Shown here: positions 42,849-50,632 of the stretch, piece after piece
How the letters are laid out: each line of letters opens with the position of its first letter
How positions within the stretch are numbered: position 1 is the first letter of the stretch
DNA from: Aliamphritea hakodatensis
GTDB lineage: Bacteria; Pseudomonadota; Gammaproteobacteria; Pseudomonadales; Balneatricaceae
Direction of reading: 5' to 3'
Assembly: GCF_024347195.1 (NCBI RefSeq)
Contig: NZ_AP025281.1
Span: 2,914,001 to 2,978,000 of the forward strand
Length of the DNA stretch: 64,000 bases
Program-made: the position numbers and the translations under genes
The notes under the pieces: model-generated
The model's database searches: none
What the model saw: only the letters and a program-made list of their open reading frames with translations
What the model was told of the DNA's origin: nothing

Positions 42849-43061
42849 TCAGGCAGCTTTCTGAGGCTCGTCTGCTACAGTTGTGATTGCACCCTTAGTG
42901 TCGACGTATAACTTCAATGCGCGGCGTTCCGGCAAATACTCACCCCACTGACTTATAGCGCCGTGAGTGATTCCAAGAGCTTCAGCAAGCTTTTGAACTC
43001 CGCCTTTCCCCCAGCCACCGAAGAAGTTAACTGCATCTTCGGTCTTGATCTTGATTTCCAT
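42849..43061 (-). CDS. cro: Cro-like repressor
   Basis: 70 residues, first gene of the minus-strand early operon. GVQKLAEALGITHGAISQWGEYLPERRALKLYV is a helix-turn-helix with the P22 Cro/DicB-style W-G..LP..RA pattern. It is divergent from CI across the operator/promoter region. Expected to bind the same operators and favour lytic growth. Confidence 0.85.
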   Translation of the reverse strand: MEIKIKTEDAVNFFGGWGKGGVQKLAEALGITHGAISQWGEYLPERRALKLYVDTKGAITTVADEPQKAA

Positions 43062-43104
43062 AAGTAGCTCCGAATTTTCGGCAAAGAGGTCTTTATGAAC
43101 GAAA

Positions 43105-43133
43105 ATGTTAGTTTACTAGCAAATACTATGCAA
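43105..43133 (-). promoter_or_regulatory. Early promoter PR-like with overlapping operator
   Basis: On the minus strand TTGCAT (43133-43128) and TAACAT (43110-43105) are spaced by 17 bp. Operator TGTTAGTTTACTAGCA (43106-43121) covers the -10 box, so a bound repressor blocks cro. Confidence 0.75.
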
Positions 43134-43150
43134 CCCCAACTAACCAATTT

Positions 43151-43166
43151 TGTTAGTAAAATAACT
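43151..43166. promoter_or_regulatory. Weaker operator before the CI start
   Basis: TGTTAGTAAAATAACT keeps one half-site (TGTTAGT) and part of the other. Just four bases before ATG 43170, it could mediate CI autoregulation. Confidence 0.45.
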
Positions 43167-43169
43167 TCC

Positions 43170-43823
43170 ATGAGCATTGGTAAAAATGTCCGGGCACTCC
43201 GGAAAGAGCGTAAATGGACTCAAGAAGAGCTGGCGCGACGCATAAACATTAGCCGCGGTCGAATAGCTCAGATTGAGAAAGATCCTAACTCTGACGTTAA
43301 GGCTGAAACTTTACTTAGCCTGGCTAAAGCGTTTGGATGTTTACCGGCAGACTTAAGCCAAGGTTGGGGAAAATCAGCCCCTATCCAGCCTGTCGAGCCC
43401 TTCGTTGATATCCCTGTTTTGAGTGTGGAGCTATCTGCAGGATTCGGCACCTCGTCAGATCAAGAGGCAGTAATTGAAACTATCCAGGTACCAGAATCCC
43501 TTCTTGACGAGTTCAACGTAAACTCTTTAAGCGCCCGAATTGTTTCCGTTAAAGGTGACTCAATGGAAACAACTCTTAGGGATGGCGACCGTATTATTGT
43601 TGACACATCTCAATCCCGGCTGACAAGCAATAGCATTTACGCTTTTGCTTTCGATGGTGAATTGAAAGTTAAACGCTTTATTAAAAACTTTGATCAAAAC
43701 TGGACAATTCGATCAGACAATAATTTTGACCCTGCGTATCAGGATCAAACTGTTGCCCCTCACAATATCGGTCAACTGACAATAATTGGTAGAGTTGCAG
43801 GCATACTTGCCAGAAAGCTATAA
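43170..43823 (+). CDS. cI: CI-type repressor, S24/LexA-like
   Basis: Start at ATG 43170 (MSIGKNVRALRKERKWTQEEL), since the upstream part of the frame lies in the operator region. 217 residues. The N-terminus is an HTH_3 domain (WTQEELARRINISRGRIAQIE). The C-terminus is an S24 peptidase-like domain with self-cleavage residues: Ser in VKGDSMETTL and Lys in GELKVKRF. The Ala-Gly cleavage site expected in the linker is seen as SAGF. It maintains lysogeny and should be inactivated by RecA during DNA damage. Confidence 0.9.
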   Translation: MSIGKNVRALRKERKWTQEELARRINISRGRIAQIEKDPNSDVKAETLLSLAKAFGCLPADLSQGWGKSAPIQPVEPFVDIPVLSVELSAGFGTSSDQEAVIETIQVPESLLDEFNVNSLSARIVSVKGDSMETTLRDGDRIIVDTSQSRLTSNSIYAFAFDGELKVKRFIKNFDQNWTIRSDNNFDPAYQDQTVAPHNIGQLTIIGRVAGILARKL

Positions 43824-43884
43824 TAAATGTTCTGATTTGATTGAGCAGGAAGCTGTCGCCCTCAATATACTCAAGGAATGATAT

Positions 43885-44241
43885 ATGATTAAAACCACCC
43901 TTTTTGCATCACTGTTTGCTTTAGTTTTTTCTTTACCTTCCCACGCCGAGTGCTACGGTTCCGGTTCGTACAAAACATGCTATGACAATTCTGGCAATAC
44001 GTACGATGTTCAAAAAATCGGAAATTCTACATATCTTAACGGCAGAAACAGCAACACAGGATCAACCTGGTCCCAAGACTCCACCACTATAGGTAATACC
44101 ACATATCAAAACGGGCGCGCTTCAAACGGAAATTCCTGGAGCGGCACCTCAACAACCATCGGTAATACTACATACCATAACGGAACGGATAGTAATGGTA
44201 ATTACTACAACAAGACTTGTAACCAATACGGCTGCAATTAA
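43885..44241 (+). CDS. Secreted repeat protein, lysogenic-conversion candidate
   Basis: 118 residues with a signal peptide (MIKTTLFASLFALVFSLPSHA). The mature protein has three imperfect copies of the motif S/TTIGNTTYxNGR/T-xSNGN, plus N- and C-terminal Cys pairs (CYGSGSYKTC; CNQYGCN). Located downstream of cI on the same strand, so it should be expressed in lysogens. Repeats of this kind form beta structures at the surface; binding target unknown. Confidence 0.75.
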   Translation: MIKTTLFASLFALVFSLPSHAECYGSGSYKTCYDNSGNTYDVQKIGNSTYLNGRNSNTGSTWSQDSTTIGNTTYQNGRASNGNSWSGTSTTIGNTTYHNGTDSNGNYYNKTCNQYGCN

Positions 44242-44327
44242 GTAATTACCGCGTTATTTTTTCCGAATATAAACCAGTAGTGTTAAGCCGTCGCTACTTT
44301 CAAGCCAGTACATGAAAAGGAAATATC

Positions 44328-44450
44328 ATGAAAAAGCTGATTGCAATCGCATTTATGGCGCTTTTTACAACATCCATAGCAAGCGCCCACTCAGGCGGAA
44401 CTGATAGCAACGGATGCCACTCGGGAACCAAGGCATACCACTGCCACTAA
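44328..44450 (+). CDS. Small secreted YHYH-type peptide
   Basis: 40 residues (ATG 44328, AAGGA upstream). A signal peptide (MKKLIAIAFMALFTTSIASA) is followed by HSGGTDSNGCHSGTKAYHCH, a His/Cys-rich motif seen in short YHYH-type secreted proteins. It probably binds metal. Together with the previous gene it forms a cargo pair behind cI. Confidence 0.65.
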   Translation: MKKLIAIAFMALFTTSIASAHSGGTDSNGCHSGTKAYHCH

Positions 44451-44469
44451 CTCTTACCTCTTCAAAACC

Positions 44470-44499
44470 TAAACCCGCCATCTGAGCGGGTTTTTTTTC
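44470..44499 (+). terminator. Terminator of the cI-side transcript
   Basis: Stem AACCCGC/GCGGGTT with a short loop, followed by T8. It isolates the lysogenic transcript from PL. Confidence 0.8.
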
Positions 44500-44537
44500 G
44501 ACTCCACGAACTGGCCATTAAATTTTAAAAAAACCAC

Positions 44538-44566
44538 TTGACGCAAAAATGCTAGCAAACTAACAT
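44538..44566 (+). promoter_or_regulatory. Early promoter PL-like with overlapping operator
   Basis: TTGACG (44538) and TAACAT (44561) are spaced by 17 bp. Operator TGCTAGCAAACTAACA (44550-44565) overlies the -10 box exactly as at the PR-like promoter. Confidence 0.8.
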
Positions 44567-44575
44567 TTACTCCAA

Positions 44576-44591
44576 TGCTAGTTAACTAACA
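44576..44591. promoter_or_regulatory. Second left operator
   Basis: TGCTAGTTAACTAACA, 26 bp after the first left operator (start to start), is a near-perfect palindrome with the same consensus. Confidence 0.7.
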
Positions 44592-44629
44592 TTTGTTACT
44601 ACTTGCTAACAGGACAGTTTGAGGAACAC

Positions 44630-44818
44630 ATGATCGTACTTAATTCAGTAACTCATAAACCTTTCTCACTCCCGTCACTGCAGCGAGCAAAGCGCCTGGC
44701 TAACTGGCGCGCCAAATTGGCAAAACGTGAGCTGGATGATAGAGCCGAGTTCCCCGCGGTTCTCATCCGGTTCACTGAGCCATCACTTTTACAGCGCCTG
44801 CTTAAATCAGTCGCCTAA
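44630..44818 (+). CDS. Small basic early protein
   Basis: 62 residues, first gene after PL. Start ATG 44630 with GAGG upstream. A basic helix (LQRAKRLANWRAKLAKRELDD) is followed by FPAVLIRFTEPSLLQRLL. In lambda this place belongs to the antiterminator N. Arginine-rich helices bind RNA in N-type proteins, but identity is not proven. Confidence 0.55.
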   Translation: MIVLNSVTHKPFSLPSLQRAKRLANWRAKLAKRELDDRAEFPAVLIRFTEPSLLQRLLKSVA

Positions 44819-44829
44819 GGGAGATAGCC

Positions 44830-45240
44830 ATGATTAACGCATATCAACAAAACGTGCTCATCAGCGGCCCAGAAGTACAGGAAGACACTGCAACGATCAG
44901 CCGCCAGGGCCGCATTGAAGCACTAGCTTCGCAGGTGCTGAACGGCGAACCGCTTTCGTATTTCGATGCAGAACATAAGCGCTGCTCTCTTAACGAATCC
45001 GCGGTGATTGAGCGCTTTATGGAAAACACGTTATCCGGCGGTAATGACACGCTGGAAGAAGATATGAAAGCACTGAAAGCCGGTGTCTGGGCAATCAAAT
45101 CAGCGCGCCTCGGCCTTCAGGCGGATCTGACCAGGCTAATGAAACAGGCCGCTGTACAGCTGGTTGACGAGCATTACGAATCAATCCTGCAAGAGCTTGA
45201 ACTGCTCAGCGACTTTTTAGGCAGGGACTACGCAGCATAG
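44830..45240 (+). CDS. Early protein, unknown
   Basis: 136 residues, alpha-helical and acidic (QGRIEALASQVLNGEPLSYFDAEHKRCSLNESAVIERFME). Located between a small basic protein and the recombination genes in the PL-type operon. No family recognised. Spacing to neighbours is short, so it is in the same transcript. Confidence 0.6.
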   Translation: MINAYQQNVLISGPEVQEDTATISRQGRIEALASQVLNGEPLSYFDAEHKRCSLNESAVIERFMENTLSGGNDTLEEDMKALKAGVWAIKSARLGLQADLTRLMKQAAVQLVDEHYESILQELELLSDFLGRDYAA

Positions 45241-45244
45241 AAGC

Positions 45245-45352
45245 ATGACCACCGATAAGAAAAAACAGACTCAGCGCGAGCAAAAGCGTAAAGCACAAAA
45301 CAAGGCTGCTGAATACGCTCAGAGCTTACCGATTAGCAAAACCCGGAGATAG
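45245..45352 (+). CDS. 35-residue Arg/Lys/Gln-rich peptide
   Basis: It starts at ATG 45245, four bases after the previous stop. The sequence TTDKKKQTQREQKRKAQNKAAEYAQ is a basic helix, whose pattern QTQREQKRKAQNKAA is similar to the RNA-binding helix of lambda N (QTRRRERRAEKQAQWKAA). The start codon of bet follows four bases after the stop. It could be a minimal RNA- or protein-binding regulator. Confidence 0.5.
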   Translation: MTTDKKKQTQREQKRKAQNKAAEYAQSLPISKTRR

Positions 45353-45356
45353 GGAT

Positions 45357-46112
45357 ATGACACAGCAATCCACGCATTACCAGCCACCAGCGGTTCTGAG
45401 CAACCTTGCGCAGCGTCTGAATATTGATGCCGGTGAAATGCACGGCATCGTTATGAATACATTGATTAAGGCCAAAGGAAACAATGGCAATCAGGTAAGC
45501 AACGAAGAGTTTGTAACCTTCTTGGCCATTGCCAACGAATACAAACTGAACCCGCTGACCAAAGAGATTTACGCATTTGCGAACCGGGGCGCTATTCAGC
45601 CAATCGTGTCAATCGACGGCTGGCTGAAGATCATCAACGGACACCCTCAGTTCGACGGTATGGAGTTTGAAGACAGTCTTGATGACAAAGGCAAGCTATC
45701 TGCCATCACCTGCCGAATCTTCCGTAAAGACCGCACCCGGCACACAGAGGTAACCGAGTATTTCAATGAATGCGCCGGCACATCTGATCCGTGGAAAAAA
45801 TGGCCAGCCCGTATGCTTCGCCACAAAGCGACCATTCAGGCTGCCCGTTATGCATTCGGCCTGTCCGGAATCGTTGATCCAGATGAAGCGGAGCGCATCG
45901 AATCAGTACAGCCGAAGGATGTAAGCCCTTCTGCATCAGAGCCAGAAGCAATGCCCTTCTACTCCGCAGATGACTTCGAGAAGAACTTTCCAACATGGAA
46001 ATCCGCTATCGAATCAGAAAAGCGGACACCGGACCAAATCATAGCAATGGTCAGCAGCAAAGCTCAGTTAACCGACGAACAGCAACAGCAAATTAAGCAG
46101 GTGGCAGCATGA
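45357..46112 (+). CDS. bet: Phage recombination protein Bet (single-strand annealing)
   Basis: 251 residues. The pattern VTFLAIANEYKLNPLTKEIYAFANRGAIQPIVSIDGWLKIINGHPQFDGMEFED is the hallmark of Bet/RecT annealases. CRIFRKDRTRHTEVTEYFNECAGTSDPWKKWPARMLRHKATIQAARYAFGLSGI completes the core domain. It anneals complementary single strands generated by the neighbouring exonuclease; the genes overlap by four bases (ATGA). Confidence 0.92.
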   Translation: MTQQSTHYQPPAVLSNLAQRLNIDAGEMHGIVMNTLIKAKGNNGNQVSNEEFVTFLAIANEYKLNPLTKEIYAFANRGAIQPIVSIDGWLKIINGHPQFDGMEFEDSLDDKGKLSAITCRIFRKDRTRHTEVTEYFNECAGTSDPWKKWPARMLRHKATIQAARYAFGLSGIVDPDEAERIESVQPKDVSPSASEPEAMPFYSADDFEKNFPTWKSAIESEKRTPDQIIAMVSSKAQLTDEQQQQIKQVAA

Positions 46113-47728
46113 AGATTTTACAGTTAATCCAAGGGTCTGAAGAGTGGAAGGCATCACGCCTGCACTACTTCACCGCCTCTGAAGCCAGCATTATGATGGC
46201 GTGTTCCAAGAGTGTGAAGCGTAACGAACTGCTTCAGATGAAAGCGCTGGGCACCGAGCAGGAGTTCAGCAGCTGGTTCCAGGAACACGTTCTGGATAAA
46301 GGCCACGCAATTGAAGCGCTGGCACGCCCTATCGCTGAAAAAATCATTGGCGAAGAGCTATATCCGGTCACTGGCCTGACGGAAGACGAAGTGCTGCTGG
46401 CATCATTCGACGGCCTGAACATGATGGGCACCGTTGCATGGGAATGTAAGCAGTACAACGCTGAAAAGGTTGCCAGCATCCAGGATGGCAAAATGCCAGA
46501 GGCGGACCGCTGGCAGGTCGTTCAGCAGCTGATCGTCAGTGAAGCGGAAAAGTGCCTGTACATGGTCACCGATGGTACGGAAGAAAATACCTATACCTTC
46601 TGGTATGAACTGCAGCCAGGCGATGAAGAACAGCTGCGCGCCGGCTGGGATCAGTTCGCGACCGATCAAGCCAACTACGAACACGTCGAAGAAAAGCCGG
46701 TGCCTGCGGGTGCCGATATCGAAAACCTGCCGGCCCTGTCAGTAAACATCTCCGGCGAAGTGCTGGCCAGCAACCTGCCCGAGTTTGAGCAGAAAGCAAC
46801 AGCCGTCATCAACAGCATTAAAACGGATCTGCAAACTGATCAGGATTTTGCTGATGCCGAAAAAGCAGTGAAATTCTGCAAAAACGCAGAGGATCAACTG
46901 GGCCGGGTGAAAGAGCAGGCGCTGGCAAGTACCGCCAGCATTAACGAGCTGTTCAAAACCATTGATCGCATCAAAGAAGCGACCCGGCAAAAGCGCCTGA
47001 GCGTCGACAAGCTGGTGAAAGAGCGAAAGCTTGCTATCCGTAGCGATATTGTTTCAAGCGGTAAGCTGGCCCTGAGCAAGCATATCGGTGATCTGGAAAA
47101 ATCCCTCGAGGCCATGTTCGGGAATAAATACCCGGTCCGGATACCTGCTGTTAATGATGATTTTGCCGGTGCAATTAAAGGTAAGCGCACCATTACAAGC
47201 CTGCGCTCCGCCGCTGATGACCTGCTGGCGGCGTCCAAAATCGAAGCCACCCAACACAGCAACCTGATACAGAAGAACCTGACAGCACTTAATGAAGTAG
47301 CTGAAAGCTATCACCATCTGTTCAGCGATGCATCCACCCTGTCCCTGCTGGCTACTGAGCACGTTCAGGCAGAAATCAAAAACCGCATCCGTGACGAAGA
47401 TGACCGGCTGGAACAAGAGCGTGAAACCATCCGCTTACAGGAAGAACAGCGTATTCGGGAAGAACAGGAAGCAGCTGCTAAACAGCCTACTACAGCTACT
47501 GAGGAGCCTTCACCGGCAATTGCTGAGCAGTCTATACCGGTAACCTCTACCCCTCGCTTTCAGACACCCACACGCCGCGGCGAGCCACTGGCTGATGCAA
47601 AGTGCCTGAATGCAGCTATCGGTTCCTGGGGAGTTCGTAACATAGTTTCAGCATCTGCCATGGCTGAGCTGAATGAGATCCTCACTAAATACAACGTCAA
47701 CACTGCTGCACTGCATGATGCAGCCTAA
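46109..47728 (+). CDS. YqaJ-type exonuclease with long coiled-coil C-terminus
   Basis: 539 residues. The N-terminal ~200 residues are a lambda-exonuclease-like domain: TASEASIMM, E69 in GHAIEALARP, D101 in SFDG and the E112-C-K114 of TVAWECK supply the metal site. Residues ~210-470 form long helices and a Gln/Glu/Arg-rich coiled coil (DDRLEQERETIRLQEEQRIREEQ), and the end carries a small folded domain. Typical phage exonucleases are ~220-330 aa, so the C-terminal extension is extra, probably a partner-binding domain. It works with Bet. Confidence 0.88.
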   Translation: MKILQLIQGSEEWKASRLHYFTASEASIMMACSKSVKRNELLQMKALGTEQEFSSWFQEHVLDKGHAIEALARPIAEKIIGEELYPVTGLTEDEVLLASFDGLNMMGTVAWECKQYNAEKVASIQDGKMPEADRWQVVQQLIVSEAEKCLYMVTDGTEENTYTFWYELQPGDEEQLRAGWDQFATDQANYEHVEEKPVPAGADIENLPALSVNISGEVLASNLPEFEQKATAVINSIKTDLQTDQDFADAEKAVKFCKNAEDQLGRVKEQALASTASINELFKTIDRIKEATRQKRLSVDKLVKERKLAIRSDIVSSGKLALSKHIGDLEKSLEAMFGNKYPVRIPAVNDDFAGAIKGKRTITSLRSAADDLLAASKIEATQHSNLIQKNLTALNEVAESYHHLFSDASTLSLLATEHVQAEIKNRIRDEDDRLEQERETIRLQEEQRIREEQEAAAKQPTTATEEPSPAIAEQSIPVTSTPRFQTPTRRGEPLADAKCLNAAIGSWGVRNIVSASAMAELNEILTKYNVNTAALHDAA

Positions 47729-47737
47729 GAGGTTCCC

Positions 47738-48238
47738 ATGGCTCGCGGCGTAAACAAAGTAATCCTCATCGGTAATCTGGGCAACGACCCAGATACCAAA
47801 TACATGCCGAGTGGCAACGCCGTAACCAACATCACGGTAGCCACTTCGGAAAGCTGGAAAGACAAGCAAACCGGCCAACAGCAGGAACGTACCGAATGGC
47901 ACCGTGTGGTGTTCTTTAACCGTCTGGCGGAAATTGCCGGTGAATACCTGCGCAAAGGCTCAAAGATTTACTTGGAAGGCTCTCTACGAACCCGCAAATG
48001 GCAGGATCAAAGCGGCCAGGATCGGTACACCACTGAGATTGTTGCCAGTGAAATGCAAATGTTGGATGGCCGTAACGATAAAGGCGGCGGACAACAGCAG
48101 TATCAGCAAGGCGGTTATCAGCAGCAATACCAGCAGCAGGCACCGCAGCAGCAGTACCAACAGCCGCCACGGCAACAGGCACCAGCACCACAACCGGCGC
48201 CAGGCATGGATGATTTCGACGACGACATACCGTTTTAG
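47738..48238 (+). CDS. ssb: Single-stranded DNA-binding protein
   Basis: 166 residues with the canonical OB fold start MARGVNKVILIGNLGNDPDTKYMPSG, the WHRVVFFNRLAEIAGEYLRKGSKIYLEG core, a Gln/Pro-rich linker and the acidic tip DDDIPF that binds host DNA enzymes. It protects single-stranded DNA during recombination and replication. Confidence 0.95.
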   Translation: MARGVNKVILIGNLGNDPDTKYMPSGNAVTNITVATSESWKDKQTGQQQERTEWHRVVFFNRLAEIAGEYLRKGSKIYLEGSLRTRKWQDQSGQDRYTTEIVASEMQMLDGRNDKGGGQQQYQQGGYQQQYQQQAPQQQYQQPPRQQAPAPQPAPGMDDFDDDIPF

Positions 48239-48291
48239 CGAAACGGCTAATTAAACAACATTGCAACTACAACCCCACAGGAACCATTTCA

Positions 48292-48927
48292 ATGAATGCA
48301 CTAACCGATACCGAAAACAGCGAAACCTTAATCACCTCCGTTGAAACAATGCAGGCGGATTTAATGGGTATCATCGTCCGCTGCTGTAAAGCAATGCCTG
48401 ATGTCTGGCAGAAAATGAGCCAGGCCACTCAGGACGACTTTCTGGAAAGCATCGATAAGCAAACATCTGAAGCTGTTGAAACGTGCGTAAAGCACATCTC
48501 TGCTAACGGTCGCCCATTTGTTATGGCAACCGTGGATCAGGTTGTCTTCAAAGGCGGCATTGAAGCCAAGATGAAAATTGAACGTACCCTCGGCGAAGAT
48601 GGCGCACCATCCGGCGCTCACGAACTGGCTGATCAGACTGGCCAGAAAGTAATGATCATTCTGCCAGGCATCGAAGAATATGAATCTGATGAGCGCGACA
48701 AACCGATCTCTGAAGATGATCAGCCGGACCTGCTTGATTCAGCTAATGACCCTCTGTACGACGAAGCAGTGAAGTTCGTACAGGAGGAACGAAAAACAAC
48801 CATATCTGCTGTTCAGCGTGATTTGAAGATTGGTTACAACCGCGCTGCTCGTCTCATTGAGATGATGGAGCAGGCAGGTATTCTCAGCGCACCAAACGAA
48901 AACGGCGCCAGAGAGATTTTAAGCTAA
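48292..48927 (+). CDS. Phage protein with FtsK gamma-like winged-helix C-terminus
   Basis: 211 residues. The C-terminal part DPLYDEAVKFVQEERKTTISAVQRDLKIGYNRAARLIEMMEQAGILSAPN matches the FtsK gamma domain, the winged helix that reads KOPS sequences in the host translocase. The N-terminal ~130 residues are a separate alpha/beta domain (MQADLMGIIVRCCKAMPDVWQKM...). No motor domain is present. It may compete with host FtsK for KOPS, or use them for recombination or segregation. Confidence 0.8.
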   Translation: MNALTDTENSETLITSVETMQADLMGIIVRCCKAMPDVWQKMSQATQDDFLESIDKQTSEAVETCVKHISANGRPFVMATVDQVVFKGGIEAKMKIERTLGEDGAPSGAHELADQTGQKVMIILPGIEEYESDERDKPISEDDQPDLLDSANDPLYDEAVKFVQEERKTTISAVQRDLKIGYNRAARLIEMMEQAGILSAPNENGAREILS

Positions 48928-49073
48928 TGGCTTCTTGCCCTTACTGCGATGGGATATGCAGAAACCTCTGCATATCTCTACACAACTCAGATATAGAACG
49001 ACGTCACCCCTACCCTCACTTCGAACCCGCCCCGGTAGAAGTGCTGCAACCGATGTTAGCGAGGCTAATTTAA
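48927..49073 (+). CDS. 48-residue Cys-rich early peptide
   Basis: The start overlaps the previous stop as TAATG. C4, C7, C11 and C15 (CPYCDGICRNLC) could bind a zinc ion. The next ATG begins two bases after its stop, so it is part of a tight operon. Function unknown. Confidence 0.55.
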   Translation: MASCPYCDGICRNLCISLHNSDIERRHPYPHFEPAPVEVLQPMLARLI

Positions 49074-49074
49074 T

Positions 49075-49392
49075 ATGACTACACAACATCTGAACCGAAG
49101 CAAATGGCCAAAGAAACAACCGGTCGCTGAGTACATTCTTCAGAACTACACTGAAGGCGGTGTAAGCAATGCATCCGTTGTACGCCAAATCAAGAAAGGC
49201 ACTGTCCCCGGCATTAAGTTCGGTGGCCGCTGGTATGTCTATGTCCTTCCGGACGGATCACCGGCATGGGGATACAGTGAAAATCAGCCTGCTGCGCCTC
49301 AGGCTGAAAAATCAGTCAGGCTAACCGGCAACCCGGTTGCTGATGCAATCCTGGCAAAAACCGCCGCTAATACCGGAATGAAAGTAGCATGA
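49075..49392 (+). CDS. xis: Excisionase-like protein
   Basis: 105 residues immediately before integrase, with which it overlaps as ATGA. VAEYILQNYTEGGVSNASVVRQIKKGTVPGIKFGGRWYVYV is a MerR-like winged-helix pattern of phage excisionases (a strand-turn wing with GIKFGGRWYV). It bends attachment-site DNA and directs excision. Confidence 0.8.
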   Translation: MTTQHLNRSKWPKKQPVAEYILQNYTEGGVSNASVVRQIKKGTVPGIKFGGRWYVYVLPDGSPAWGYSENQPAAPQAEKSVRLTGNPVADAILAKTAANTGMKVA

Positions 49393-50621
49393 GTCCACGC
49401 CGTAACGACAAGGCCCCTCACCTTAAAGTGGTAAACAAACCTAATGGCCGTAGGTATTTCTATTACAGAATGCCTAACGGCGATCTGGAACCACTTAAAA
49501 CCGACAGTGAGCAGGAAGCCATTGAGGCAGCCAATGCGCTGACAACGGCGCTAAGGGCTTCAGGCACTCTGGTTGAGAAGGTACTAAACCTTGCTGACAA
49601 TCCGCAGCCATACAACCCCAGAAACCCGCCGATGATGCAAGTGATCGACGAGTACATGAACAACATGCTTGCCGTAAAACTTGAGCAGGGAAAAATCAGT
49701 CAACAGACGTTTGACGGTAAACAACTAGTTGTGAATGAGTACAACACCTTGTTAGGTAAAACCCCCTGCCAGCAGGTAACGACTTTCGACCTGGCTCAGC
49801 ACTTAAAGTCTAGGTCTGGCCACGTCCAGAACAAACATATACCTCTGCTGAAAGAACTGTTCAGATATGCGATTGCAGAGGGATACAGAGACAATAATCC
49901 AGCAACTGAATTACAGCCTAAGGTTGCCGAGCCTCGCCAGCGCAAACGGCACACACTGGAAGGCTTTCAGAAAGTCCGGACATTCGCACCAGAGTGGATT
50001 CAACGCACTATGGATATTGCTCTGTACAGCCTGCAGCGCCGGTCTGACCTCATCGCAATGCACCGCGATCACGTCAATCGTGCAAACAAATCAATCAAAA
50101 TCCTGCAGCAGAAAACCCGTAACTATTCGAACCCGGTTTATATTCAGATATCGATGGGTGATGCACTTTGGAATGCAGTTGATTCGTCATTATCCAGTAA
50201 CATTCCCTGTCCGTATCTGGTGCATTGCCGGCCGGTCCGGATGTCAGCAAAAGTCCGGGATGCGAAACCCCATCCTTTCGCCGTTCTGCCTGACTACCTG
50301 TCAAAGCAATTCAGCAAGGCTCGGGACGCTTCCGGAGCATACGATCACCTGCCGAAAAGAGAACGTCCGACCCTACATGACATTCGTGCACTGGGGATCT
50401 TGATGTACTTCAAAGCAGGCTATTCCCTGGAATACATCATGGCCCTGGCTGGCCATGGTAAAGTGACAACGACTGAACACTACATCGCCGGCCACGAACA
50501 AATACGACCAGTCGCCGTTAATGCAGACTTATCTCTAGACCAGGTAAATGTTGATGAGATTGACTGGAACAACACCCTTCTCCCCCCAGAAATCGCAAGG
50601 TTAGTTGATGAGGGGGAGTGA
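49389..50621 (+). CDS. int: Tyrosine integrase
   Basis: 410 residues. The N-terminal arm-binding domain has KPNGRRYFYYRMPNGD; the core-binding domain follows. The catalytic set is R217 (QRRSD), H330-x-x-R333 (HDIRALG), a His in LAGHGK and the nucleophile Y365 (TTEHYI). It recombines attP with the tRNA-Val gene. It lies 2.7 kb from attR because two cargo genes are inserted between. Confidence 0.92.
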   Translation: MSPRRNDKAPHLKVVNKPNGRRYFYYRMPNGDLEPLKTDSEQEAIEAANALTTALRASGTLVEKVLNLADNPQPYNPRNPPMMQVIDEYMNNMLAVKLEQGKISQQTFDGKQLVVNEYNTLLGKTPCQQVTTFDLAQHLKSRSGHVQNKHIPLLKELFRYAIAEGYRDNNPATELQPKVAEPRQRKRHTLEGFQKVRTFAPEWIQRTMDIALYSLQRRSDLIAMHRDHVNRANKSIKILQQKTRNYSNPVYIQISMGDALWNAVDSSLSSNIPCPYLVHCRPVRMSAKVRDAKPHPFAVLPDYLSKQFSKARDASGAYDHLPKRERPTLHDIRALGILMYFKAGYSLEYIMALAGHGKVTTTEHYIAGHEQIRPVAVNADLSLDQVNVDEIDWNNTLLPPEIARLVDEGE

Positions 50622-50632
50622 ACGATATCTAG

